DNA of 21,491 nt, taken from Microcystis aeruginosa W13-11. GTDB taxonomy: Bacteria; Cyanobacteriota; Cyanobacteriia; Cyanobacteriales; Microcystaceae. The translations under genes were made by a program, and so were the position numbers. Below are positions 9,294 through 16,637 of this stretch, piece by piece. The stretch spans positions 1 to 21,491 of the forward strand of contig JAADBR010000063.1 in the NCBI GenBank assembly GCA_009995705.1, given 5' to 3'. Numbering within the stretch: the stretch's first letter is position 1; the number at the start of each line of letters is the position of its first letter. Below the pieces are notes generated by a model. That model was not told the origin of the DNA and searched no databases. It was given only the letters and a program-made list of their open reading frames with translations.

Positions 9294-11369
9294 TTAGCCG
9301 TTCCCTTTACTTTTGGTGATAATCGTCTCGGCCACGTTGCGGGGGACTTCTTCGTAATGGCTAAATTCCATGGTGAAGATGCCGCGTCCTTGGGTTTTAG
9401 AGCGAATATCAGTGGCGTAACCAAACATTTCCGCTAGGGGAACTTTAGCGGAGACTTTGGCGATGCCGGTCTCGGTTTCTTGACCTTCGATTTGTCCCCG
9501 ACGGGAGTTAAGATCACCGATGACGTTACCGATGAAGTCTTCGGGTACTTCCACCTCGACTTTCATCATCGGTTCTAGGAGAACGGGGGCAGCTTTCATC
9601 ACTGCTTCTTTGATCGCCATGGAACCGGCAATCTTAAAGGCCATCTCGGAGGAGTCCACATCGTGGAAAGAACCATCTACCAGGGTTGCTTTCAGGTCGA
9701 TGACGGGATAACCCGCTACGATCCCCGATTCGCAAGCTTCTTTCATCCCCTGTTCCGACGGGTTGATGTATTCTTTGGGGATAGCACCACCGACAATTTT
9801 GGAGACGAAGACAAAGCCCGAACCCGGTTCACCCGGTTCCAGTTCGATGACGACGTGGCCGTATTGTCCTTTACCACCACTTTGACGGATAAATTTACCC
9901 TCAGCGCGTACAGGTTTGCGGACGGTTTCCCGATAGGCAACTTGGGGAGCGCCCACGGTTGCTTCCACTTTGTATTCCCGGAGCATTCGATCGACGAGGA
10001 TTTCCAGATGCAGTTCTCCCATCCCGGCGATTACCGTTTGATTGGTTTCGGGATCAACTTTGACCCGGAAGGTGGGATCCTCATCGGAGAGAGCTTGCAG
10101 AGCTTTGCTGAGTTTCTCGATGTCCTGTTTGGTTTTCGGCTCCACGGCCACGGAGATAACCGGTTCGGGGATAAAGAGGGATTCTAGGATAATCGGGCTT
10201 TTCTCATCACAGAGGGTATCCCCGGTAATGGTGTTTTTCAGCCCGATCGCCGCTCCTAGATCACCGGCGCGCAGTTCGTCCACTTCGATCCGTTCGTTGG
10301 ATTTGAGGACGATCAGGCGAGCGATCCGTTCTTTGGTTCCTTTGGTGGAGTTATAAGCGTAGCTGCCTTTGGCTAGTACACCGGAATAGACCCGCAGGAA
10401 GGTTAAACGACCGAAGGGATCGGCCATGATTTTGAAGGCGAGAGCAGAGAAGGGAGCATCGTCCTTGGCTTCCCGGATTGCCTCGCTGCCATTGGGGAGA
10501 ACCCCTTTAACGGCGGCTACTTCCGAGGGTGAGGGTAGGTAATCCACCACGGCATCGAGGAGCAGTTGTACCCCTTTGTTTTTGAAAGCCGAGCCGCAGA
10601 GGACGGGAACAATTGTACCTACAATCGTCCCTTCTCTGAGACCGCGTTTGATTTCGGCTTCGGTGAGTTCTTCACCTTCTAGATATTTTTCTAGGAGTTC
10701 TTCATCAGCTTCCGCTACAGCTTCCACTAGCTGCACGCGGAATTCTTCGGCCTTTTTCAATAAGTCTTCGGGAATGTCGGTTTCTTCTATGTCTTTCCCT
10801 AGATCATCCTTATATATATAGGCGCGCATCTTGACGAGATCAACGATCCCGCTCAGTTCGCTCTCTGCGCCGATCGGCATTTGGATGGGAACGGCGTTAG
10901 CTCTAAGGCGATCTCTTAATTGTTCGTAAACTTTGAAGAAGTTCGCTCCCGTTCTGTCCATTTTGTTGATAAAGGCAATCCGGGGTACTTTGTACCGATC
11001 GGCTTGTCTCCAGACGGTTTCCGATTGGGGTTGTACACCACCAACAGAGCAGAAAACCGCCACCACACCATCGAGTACCCGCATGGAACGTTCCACTTCA
11101 ATGGTGAAATCGACGTGGCCGGGGGTGTCAATGATGTTGATGCGATGATCTTGCCAACTGGTACTGATGGCGGCGGCGGTGATGGTGATTCCTCGCTCCC
11201 GTTCCTGTTCCATCCAGTCGGTAATTGCCGTTCCGTCGTGGACTTCGCCCAGTTTATGGGCGACTCCCGTGTAGAACAGGATTCTTTCTGTTGTCGTTGT
11301 TTTGCCCGCGTCTATGTGAGCAGCGATTCCGATGTTTCGCACTCTCTCTAGCGGGATAGTCCGTGCCAC
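9294..11369 (-). CDS. fusA: Elongation factor G
   Basis: A 691-residue EF-G, the translocase GTPase of protein synthesis, full length. G motifs are AHIDAGKT (17-24), DTPGH (81-85) and NKMD (135-138); domain IV and V blocks are present and the protein ends [11 protein letters not shown]. The start codon is GTG (11367-11369), read as Met and backed by a strong AGGAGG at 11375-11380 with 5 bases of spacing. It lies in the str operon 143 bases after rpsG. The stop codon abuts the heptamer repeat. Confidence 0.98.
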   Translation of the reverse strand: MARTIPLERVRNIGIAAHIDAGKTTTTERILFYTGVAHKLGEVHDGTAITDWMEQERERGITITAAAISTSWQDHRINIIDTPGHVDFTIEVERSMRVLDGVVAVFCSVGGVQPQSETVWRQADRYKVPRIAFINKMDRTGANFFKVYEQLRDRLRANAVPIQMPIGAESELSGIVDLVKMRAYIYKDDLGKDIEETDIPEDLLKKAEEFRVQLVEAVAEADEELLEKYLEGEELTEAEIKRGLREGTIVGTIVPVLCGSAFKNKGVQLLLDAVVDYLPSPSEVAAVKGVLPNGSEAIREAKDDAPFSALAFKIMADPFGRLTFLRVYSGVLAKGSYAYNSTKGTKERIARLIVLKSNERIEVDELRAGDLGAAIGLKNTITGDTLCDEKSPIILESLFIPEPVISVAVEPKTKQDIEKLSKALQALSDEDPTFRVKVDPETNQTVIAGMGELHLEILVDRMLREYKVEATVGAPQVAYRETVRKPVRAEGKFIRQSGGKGQYGHVVIELEPGEPGSGFVFVSKIVGGAIPKEYINPSEQGMKEACESGIVAGYPVIDLKATLVDGSFHDVDSSEMAFKIAGSMAIKEAVMKAAPVLLEPMMKVEVEVPEDFIGNVIGDLNSRRGQIEGQETETGIAKVSAKVPLAEMFGYATDIRSKTQGRGIFTMEFSHYEEVPRNVAETIITKSKGNG

Positions 11370-11487
11370 AGCAACCTCCTTGCTTTGCTTGCCAGTGATG
11401 GGGTTTTGTTCTAGGATTTTTTACACTATTTACAATTCTATACTTTTCTTGACAGTTTTTTGGCGGCAGCATTGTAGTCCACCGACC

Positions 11488-11509
11488 TTAAAGTATCTTT
11501 AAAGTATCT
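11488..11509. repeat. 11-bp direct tandem repeat after rpsG
   Basis: TTAAAGTATCT occurs twice in tandem (11488-11498, 11499-11509), just past the rpsG stop at 11513. No function is evident. Confidence 0.6.
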
Positions 11510-11512
11510 TTC

Positions 11513-11983
11513 TTAGTAACGATAGTGGGCAAAAGCTTTGTTTGCCTCTGCCATCCGGTGGGTTTCTTCCCGTTTTTTGATTGTGCCGCCGGTTTCATTG
11601 GCCGCATCCATGATCTCGTTAGCTAGTTTACCGGCCATGGTTTTGCCGCCTCTGGTTCTGGCATAATGGACTAACCAACGTAGCGCCAATGTACTACCGC
11701 GATTGCTGCGTACTTCCATCGGTACTTGATAGGTGGCTCCACCGACCCGGCGAGCTTTCACTTCCACTAGGGGAGTGGCGTTTTTAACGGCTTTTTCAAA
11801 TACTTCTAGAGGTTCTTGACCGGTACGTTCGCCGACGGTTTTCAGGGCATCGTAAACGATGTTAGCGGCTAGGGACTTTTTGCCTGATCGCATGATCCGG
11901 CGAATAGTCATGCTGACTAAACAGCTATTGTAAACGGGATCGGGGGGAATAGGACGTTTTTTGACGTTTTTACGGCGAGACAT
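11513..11983 (-). CDS. rpsG: 30S ribosomal protein S7
   Basis: A 156-residue S7, the primary binder of the 16S rRNA 3' major domain and nucleator of small-subunit head assembly. It begins [20 protein letters not shown] and ends [10 protein letters not shown], the usual bacterial length. It is the second gene of the str operon, 156 bases after rpsL. The leader before the ATG (AATTCAGGAATATTCCG) gives an AGGA at about 10 bases. In many bacteria S7 represses its own operon at the rpsL-rpsG gap; whether that holds here cannot be told. Confidence 0.98.
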   Translation of the reverse strand: MSRRKNVKKRPIPPDPVYNSCLVSMTIRRIMRSGKKSLAANIVYDALKTVGERTGQEPLEVFEKAVKNATPLVEVKARRVGGATYQVPMEVRSNRGSTLALRWLVHYARTRGGKTMAGKLANEIMDAANETGGTIKKREETHRMAEANKAFAHYRY

Positions 11984-12139
11984 CGGAATATTCCTGAATT
12001 TTCTAGGTTAACTTTAACTTTTGCTTGACAGTCGGATGATTACAGCCCATCTCAAACCCTCTCCTGCGAGTTTTCAGTCTCTTGGGTTAACTTTGACCGA
12101 CTCGGTGGGAGTATTTTTTTTGGTTAATCAATTCCCTGT

Positions 12140-12523
12140 TTATTTAGCGGCGGGTTTGGGGCGTTTGGTTCCGTACTTAGACCGAGCCTTTTGACGGTTT
12201 TTCACCCCAGTGGCATCGAGGGTGCCGCGAATGATGTGATATCTGACTCCGGGTAGATCTTTGACCCGACCGCCCCGAATGAGGACGACCGAGTGTTCTT
12301 GCAGGTTATGACCAATGCCCGGGATGTAGGCTGTCACCTCAAATCCAGAGGTCAAACGTACCCTAGCCACTTTCCGTAGGGCTGAGTTGGGTTTTTTGGG
12401 TGTGGTGGTATATACTCTTGTACAAACTCCCCGACGTTGGGGGCATTGTTTGAGGGCGGGAGATTTGGTTTTTCTTTTCGCTTTGGATCTTTCGTCGCGT
12501 ATTAATTGCTGAATGGTGGGCAT
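12140..12523 (-). CDS. rpsL: 30S ribosomal protein S12
   Basis: A 127-residue S12, the decoding-site protein of the small subunit. [13 protein letters not shown] carries Lys43 and GGRVKDLPG carries Lys88, the wild-type residues at the main streptomycin-resistance positions. It is the first gene of the str operon. The ATG at 12521-12523 has no Shine-Dalgarno sequence at normal spacing; AAGGAG occurs about 25 bases further upstream. The promoter at 12590-12619 lies roughly 60 bases upstream of the start. Confidence 0.98.
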   Translation of the reverse strand: MPTIQQLIRDERSKAKRKTKSPALKQCPQRRGVCTRVYTTTPKKPNSALRKVARVRLTSGFEVTAYIPGIGHNLQEHSVVLIRGGRVKDLPGVRYHIIRGTLDATGVKNRQKARSKYGTKRPKPAAK

Positions 12524-12589
12524 GATAGGGCTGTATCTAAGGTTACTCTGAACTCCTTTTACCGAAGGTCAAATCGTTGACAAAAGGCC

Positions 12590-12619
12590 ATTATAGCAAA
12601 TTGTCGCTGTTGTTGTCAA
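12590..12619 (-). promoter_or_regulatory. Consensus sigma-70-type promoter of the str operon
   Basis: Read on the minus strand: TTGACA (12619-12614), 18-base spacer, TATAAT (12595-12590). Both hexamers match the consensus exactly. Transcription would start near 12583 and give a leader of about 60 bases before rpsL. Such a strong promoter suits a ribosomal operon. Confidence 0.85.
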
Positions 12620-12905
12620 GTCGCTTATTGTGCTTTTCTCTGGTTTAGAGGTTAGAGATTGTCTTTTTCTTGGGCAGCGGCGGCACTTAATTTGAGCTTT
12701 ATTAGGCGATAAAACCATATTTTCGTTGTTTTGGCTTGATAGTGCGATTTTAGCAATAATTATCGCCTGATTAATCGGCTAATGTCTGAAAAACTGTCTC
12801 TAGCTAACCTTATTTTCAGAACTGGTGTCTAGACTATTAGCTCTTAACGCTATATTTAGAGCTTTTGTACTCGATGCACCACAGGCTACCATAAAATATT
12901 GTTAA
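12620..12905. other. Non-coding gap between str promoter and toxin locus
   Basis: No credible gene. It holds a loose 9-bp inverted repeat (AGGCGATAA 12704-12712, TTATCGCCT 12760-12768) and the left arm of the palindrome at 12894-12926. The promoter of the toxin-antitoxin operon should lie here, but no convincing -35/-10 pair stands out. Confidence 0.5.
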
Positions 12906-12926
12906 CCTCAAAGGTTAACAATATTT
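12894..12926. promoter_or_regulatory. 15-bp perfect inverted repeat with 3-base loop at the toxin 5' end
   Basis: AAATATTGTTAACCT (12894-12908), CAA, AGGTTAACAATATTT (12912-12926). No T-run follows on either strand, so termination is unlikely. It may be the autoregulatory operator of the toxin-antitoxin operon, or an inserted repeat that removed the original start codon. The right arm lies inside the open toxin frame. Confidence 0.6.
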
Positions 12927-13007
12927 CAAGGGTCATCTACAAAGGAAAAAAAATTTGAGAACGAATGCAATAGCCAAAGGCTGCTGAAAAAACAGTATGG
13001 AGAGAAG

Positions 13008-13262
13008 ATGGCTAAGAAAATCAGGCAAAGACTCGATGACTTAAAAGCAGTTATGGTTCTAGAGGAAATGCGAGCGCTACCAGGACGTTGCCACGAATTG
13101 TTATATAACCGTGCTGGACAACTATCTTTAGATTTAGTTCATCCCCTCAGACTAATTTTTGAGCCGGCTAATATACCGATTCCTCAAAAAGCAGACGGAG
13201 GAATTGATTGGAAGAAAGTAACCGCAGTCGTAATTATTGGCATAGATGACACCCATGACTAA
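13008..13262 (+). CDS. higB: HigB/RelE-type toxin, 5' end apparently degraded
   Basis: Visible from ATG 13008: 84 residues, MAKKIRQRLDDLKAVMVLEE ... DDTHD, with LPGRCHELLYNRAGQLSLDL and HPLRLIFEPA, the signature of HigB/killer-type toxins that cut mRNA at the ribosome. Family members are longer at the N-terminus. The same frame is open upstream from 12906 and encodes KKFENECNSQRLLKKQYGEK (12948-13007), which looks like the missing helix, yet it contains no ATG, GTG or TTG. GGAG 5 bases before ATG 13008 could start a short form. LLYN replaces the more usual L-K-G-N/D. It overlaps the antitoxin gene. The short form is probably inactive, but a rare AUA start at 12921 cannot be excluded. Confidence 0.65.
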   Translation: MAKKIRQRLDDLKAVMVLEEMRALPGRCHELLYNRAGQLSLDLVHPLRLIFEPANIPIPQKADGGIDWKKVTAVVIIGIDDTHD

Positions 13263-14409
13263 TACTATTGAGAACAGATATGCACCGGATTTTATTTCTC
13301 CACCGGGAGAAACCCTTGCCGAAATCCTAGAAGAAAGAAATATGTCTCAATCGGAACTGGCCCAACGTATGGGCAGACCGAAAAAGACTATCAATGAGAT
13401 CATAAAAGGTAAAGCGGAGATTACTATCGATACCGCTTTACAGATAGAGTTATTGTTAGGAACTCCCGCCAGTTTCTGGATAGAGCGCGAAAGACTTTAT
13501 CGGGAATATTTAGCGAGAAAAAACGAGAATCAAAGATTAAAAGGTTATTTAGGCTGGTTAAAAAAAATTCCTTATCGGCAGATGACTAAACTAGGCTGGC
13601 TCAAGTTTTATGAGGATAAAATAGAGCAATTACGGGAGAGCTTAATTTTTTTTGCCGTTGTCTCCCCTGAGCAATGGGAGGAGATTTGGGGAAAAAATTT
13701 ATCGATTGATTTTAGAAAGTCTCAGGCATTTGAGAGCGATCAAGGGGCAATAACAGCATGGTTACGTCAAGGAGAAATAGAGGCATCGAAAATTAATTGT
13801 GCTGATTACAACGAGTTGAAATTCAGAGATGTCTTGCAGCAAATTCGTTTGTTAACTGTTAAGTCGATCAAGGTATTTCAACCGCAAATGATCGACCTTT
13901 GTGCGGCAGCGGGAGTTGCCTTGGTCTTTGTTCCTGAACTTCCGAAAACAAGGGTACACGGTGCTACCCGTTGGTTAGGTTCTCAGAAAGCTTTAATTCA
14001 ATTGAGCGATCGATACAAAACCAATGATCATTTTTGGTTTTCTTTTTTTCATGAAGCTGGTCATATTGTATTACATGGGAAACGAATTTTATTTTTAGAG
14101 GGGCAAGATATTCAGGATAAAATCAAAGAAAAAGAGGCGGATATTTTTGCGGCTAATTTATTAATTGATTCCAGAGATTGGCAGAGATTTATCGCCAATA
14201 ATTGTCTGAGTAAAAAAGCTATTAATCAATTTGCCGAACAACTAGGAATACACCCTGGTATTATTGTGGGTAGACTGCAACATGAGCAAATTATTTCTTA
14301 TCAAAACTGTAATGATCTCAAGGACAAATATTGTCTAAATAGGCAAGATTCCTTTTTGGTAACGAGCGACTCCCCAAAAGGAAAACTTCCTATCTCACCA
14401 TTAAGATAA
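13246..14409 (+). CDS. higA: HigA-type antitoxin: XRE helix-turn-helix plus ImmA/IrrE metallopeptidase domain
   Basis: A 387-residue protein. Residues 18-80 form the HigA/VapI-type helix-turn-helix (GETLAEILEERNMSQSELAQ, then KTINEIIKGKAEIT). Residues about 200-330 form an ImmA/IrrE-type zinc peptidase with HEAGH at 269-273 and E297 of KEADIFAANLL as likely third ligand. The family both represses its operon through the XRE domain and neutralises the partner toxin. It starts at ATG 13246 or ATG 13255; both lie inside the toxin's last codons, so translation is coupled. Usual HigA antitoxins are about 100 residues, so this is the long fused type. The final 40 residues (after GIIVGRLQHEQII) look unstructured. 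Confidence 0.85.
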   Translation: MTPMTNTIENRYAPDFISPPGETLAEILEERNMSQSELAQRMGRPKKTINEIIKGKAEITIDTALQIELLLGTPASFWIERERLYREYLARKNENQRLKGYLGWLKKIPYRQMTKLGWLKFYEDKIEQLRESLIFFAVVSPEQWEEIWGKNLSIDFRKSQAFESDQGAITAWLRQGEIEASKINCADYNELKFRDVLQQIRLLTVKSIKVFQPQMIDLCAAAGVALVFVPELPKTRVHGATRWLGSQKALIQLSDRYKTNDHFWFSFFHEAGHIVLHGKRILFLEGQDIQDKIKEKEADIFAANLLIDSRDWQRFIANNCLSKKAINQFAEQLGIHPGIIVGRLQHEQIISYQNCNDLKDKYCLNRQDSFLVTSDSPKGKLPISPLR

Positions 14410-14497
14410 CTGCTGTAAGCGGAGATTACTAAGGATAAATTTGGCAATAACTGACAAAATTGCGATAAAATCAAAAAAAGTCAGGGAGAGGATAGTT

Positions 14498-15694
14498 ATG
14501 CTCGATCTTGCGAAATTAGCGGCAAAAATGCCAGGGATTAGTCAACATTTTCAACAGGAAGTGGCAGCTAGTCGCGAGCGAGTGCAAAGAGCTAAAATTC
14601 TTTTAGAACAAGCGCAACAGCAACAGGAAAAACTATTAGAACTCTATCATAACTGGCACGATCGCCTAATTTTCTCCGTAGCGCTACCGATCGAACCTCT
14701 CGACACCCGCGTTAGTATCCTTCCCGCTCCCGAAAGTCATAGCGTTTTTGCCACGGATGGTTCCCAAATTGCTCCTTCTCACCATGAAATCGCCTACTGT
14801 TATCTAATTAATATCGGTAGGATCATGTTGCACTATGGTCAAAATTTACACCCGCTCCTCGATAGCATTCCCGAAGTCTATTACAAATCAGAAGACCTCT
14901 ACATTTCTAAACAGTGGGGTATTCGCGTCGATGAGTGGATGAGTTATCGTCGGACGGTATTAGAAAGCCAAATATTAGCGGAAATGGCTACTCGTTGGGT
15001 AAAACCCCCCGGCGCCCATTATCAACCAAATTTAGCCCTCGTGGATGGTTCTTTGATCTATTGGTTTATCGATAGTCTCCCCCCGGAAGCAAAAGATTTA
15101 ATTTTGCCACCGATTTTTCAGTCTTGGGACGATTTAAAATCAGCTAGAATCCCGCTTATGGGTTATATTAGTGCTTCTCGTAGCACGGAAAGCTTAAATT
15201 TCCTGCGTTTACAATCTTGTCCCTATGATACTCCCAATTGCTTGATCAATTGCGGTGATTTAGACCCAGAAAAAACCCCTTGTCGCGTTGTCGATCCTCT
15301 CCGGGATGCTTCTCTCTGGGGTTATTTATTGGAACCGGGGCAAAGAAGTCCTTTTTGGCGCAGTTCTTTGAAGATACTCGATCTTTATGGAGATGAACAT
15401 CGCATTTACTTCTGTTATCTCCATGTGGGGACGGAAATCGCTAGGGTAGAGGTTCCTGCTTGGGTGGTGGAGGAGGGAGAATTACTCGATCGCTCTTTGA
15501 GTATTTTACTGGCTCAGGTGTTAAAAGGTTATGGTTATCCGATCGCCTTAGCAGAAGCGCACAATTTAGCGGTGATTAAAGGTGGCGATCGCTTGCGTTT
15601 TTTTGCCCTTTTGGAACAACAGATGATTAAAGTCGGTTTACAGGATGTGGGAACATCTTATAAGGAAGCGAGAAAGCGCAGTAGTATCGCTTAA
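14498..15694 (+). CDS. NurA-domain nuclease
   Basis: A 398-residue protein from MLDLAKLAAKMPGISQHFQQ. The start at 14498 is chosen because GAGAGG precedes it by 7 bases; a TTG-started frame from 14441 adds 19 residues without a ribosome binding site. After an N-terminal coiled coil (RERVQRAKILLEQAQQQQEK), the NurA domain shows FATDGSQI (Asp at about 87) and ALVDGSLI (Asp at about 183), the two expected metal-binding acidic motifs. NurA is a 5'-3' nuclease that works with the HerA translocase in DNA-end resection in archaea. Cyanobacterial homologues are poorly characterised and no herA is in this window. It follows higA by 88 bases on the same strand. A HIP1 site lies in its 3' part. Confidence 0.85.
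   Translation: MLDLAKLAAKMPGISQHFQQEVAASRERVQRAKILLEQAQQQQEKLLELYHNWHDRLIFSVALPIEPLDTRVSILPAPESHSVFATDGSQIAPSHHEIAYCYLINIGRIMLHYGQNLHPLLDSIPEVYYKSEDLYISKQWGIRVDEWMSYRRTVLESQILAEMATRWVKPPGAHYQPNLALVDGSLIYWFIDSLPPEAKDLILPPIFQSWDDLKSARIPLMGYISASRSTESLNFLRLQSCPYDTPNCLINCGDLDPEKTPCRVVDPLRDASLWGYLLEPGQRSPFWRSSLKILDLYGDEHRIYFCYLHVGTEIARVEVPAWVVEEGELLDRSLSILLAQVLKGYGYPIALAEAHNLAVIKGGDRLRFFALLEQQMIKVGLQDVGTSYKEARKRSSIA
15585..15592. repeat. HIP1 octamer GCGATCGC
   Basis: Perfect highly iterated palindrome inside the NurA-domain gene. It is a hallmark of many cyanobacterial genomes. Confidence 0.9.
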
Positions 15695-15722
15695 TTGAGG
15701 AGGCAGCAGATGGGGAGTGGTT

Positions 15723-15789
15723 ATGCTAAATCCAGTCATTGCGTGAGTGCCTCTCTTGATATGTAGCCTATACTCAACGGATTTAGTAT
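15723..15789. repeat. Short inverted-repeat element (67 bp)
   Basis: ATGCTAAATCC (15723-15733) and GGATTTAGTAT (15779-15789) pair at 10 of 11 positions around a 45-bp non-coding interior. It looks like a small non-autonomous element or the fused ends of a deleted insertion sequence. It lies in the gap between the NurA gene and the NYN gene. Confidence 0.5.
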
Positions 15790-15854
15790 GATTGAAGAAT
15801 TTGCGTTATTTCAGCTTCTATTTTCAAGTCAGGGAGCAGGGGAGATGGGGAGTG

Positions 15855-15875
15855 GTCACTGATAACTGGTCACTG
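15855..15875. repeat. Heptamer repeat GTCACTG-ATAACTG-GTCACTG
   Basis: Three units in 7-base register, the same family as at 601-621, 9266-9293 and 19141-19161. It ends at the T-tract of the next terminator. Confidence 0.7.
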
Positions 15876-15901
15876 AAAAAGGTGGGAATTACCCACCTTA
15901 A
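15876..15901 (-). terminator. Intrinsic terminator of the NYN-domain gene
   Basis: On the minus strand AAGGTGGG, loop TAATT, CCCACCTT, then a T-run. The 8-bp GC-rich stem (15879-15886 with 15892-15899) lies about 25 bases after the gene's stop at 15924. It is near-symmetric, so it may also end transcripts from the NurA gene. Confidence 0.85.
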
Positions 15902-15923
15902 ACTTGATTTTTGCGGAATTTGT

Positions 15924-16529
15924 CTAGCGACTGCTACGATCTTGGTCTAAGACGCTGACGGGGAAATTATTATAACTAACGTGATGTTTGCTAGTTTTTT
16001 GAATTTCTTCTTTGATTTGATCTAGATCAACATAGCGATCGGCTACATTAATTAAACTGTCACTGGTCATCGATCGCAAACTAACCACCTCCACTCGCGC
16101 ACCACGGTAACTGACGGAATCGGCAGCATATGCTAAATCCCCGTCACCACTGACAATGACTGCGGTATCATAGGAACCCACTAGAGCCATTAAATCTACG
16201 GCAATTTCCACGTCGAGATTGGCTTTTTTGGAACCATCGGGTAATTGCACTAGATCTTTAGCGATGACTCGATAACCGTTGCGACGCATCCAGAGGAGAA
16301 ATCCCTGCTGTTTTTCGTTAGTGCGATCAACTCCAGTATAAAAGAAGGCGCGCAGGAGACGAGAACCAGCAGTTAAACGACAAAGTAATTTGGTGTAGTC
16401 AATTTCGATACCTAATTGCAGAGCCGCATAAAATAAATTAGAACCATCGATGAAAATCGCCACACGGCCGCGATTTTCTAACACTTGTTCGGGGGTGAAG
16501 ACTGGGGCTGTATCATAATCATCAAACAT
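15924..16529 (-). CDS. LabA-like NYN-domain protein
   Basis: A 201-residue protein with one NYN/PIN-like (DUF88) domain: VAIFIDGSNLFYA (Asp28), KKANLDVEIAVDLM (Asp106, Asp112) and VIVSGDGDLAYA (Asp129, Asp131) supply the acidic metal-binding set of this nuclease fold. The family includes LabA of Synechococcus elongatus, which takes part in circadian output and feedback repression through the KaiC pathway; this protein looks like that group, but LabA and its paralogue cannot be separated here. GAGG lies 9 bases before the ATG. It is 100 bases downstream of metG on the same strand, so it may be partly cotranscribed. RNA cleavage has not been shown by sequence alone. The C-terminal 30 residues are polar and probably disordered. 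Confidence 0.88.
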   Translation of the reverse strand: MFDDYDTAPVFTPEQVLENRGRVAIFIDGSNLFYAALQLGIEIDYTKLLCRLTAGSRLLRAFFYTGVDRTNEKQQGFLLWMRRNGYRVIAKDLVQLPDGSKKANLDVEIAVDLMALVGSYDTAVIVSGDGDLAYAADSVSYRGARVEVVSLRSMTSDSLINVADRYVDLDQIKEEIQKTSKHHVSYNNFPVSVLDQDRSSR

Positions 16530-16618
16530 TTTATTTTTCCTCGTTTGTTAAAAGTTTAGTGTTGGGTGTTTGCCAGTTGTATCCGAAAGGACAACAGACC
16601 TTAAAAAATAGAGTTATC

Positions 16619-16637
16619 AAAAAATTCCTTTAGGAAT
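16619..16637 (-). terminator. Weak terminator-like hairpin over the metG stop codon
   Basis: Minus strand ATTCC, loop TAAA (containing the stop), GGAAT, then a run of T. The stem is only 5 bp and AT-rich, so at most partial termination before the NYN gene is expected. Confidence 0.35.

Noticed and set aside
9663..10187. 174-residue plus-strand open frame opposite fusA
   Set aside because: It lies wholly inside the conserved fusA gene on the other strand, has no ribosome binding site and its protein resembles nothing known; it is a codon-bias shadow.
12704..12768. Inverted repeat AGGCGATAA/TTATCGCCT as a mobile element
   Set aside because: The arms are only 9 bp, 47 bp apart, with no supporting extension or boundary signature; chance is plausible in this AT-rich gap.
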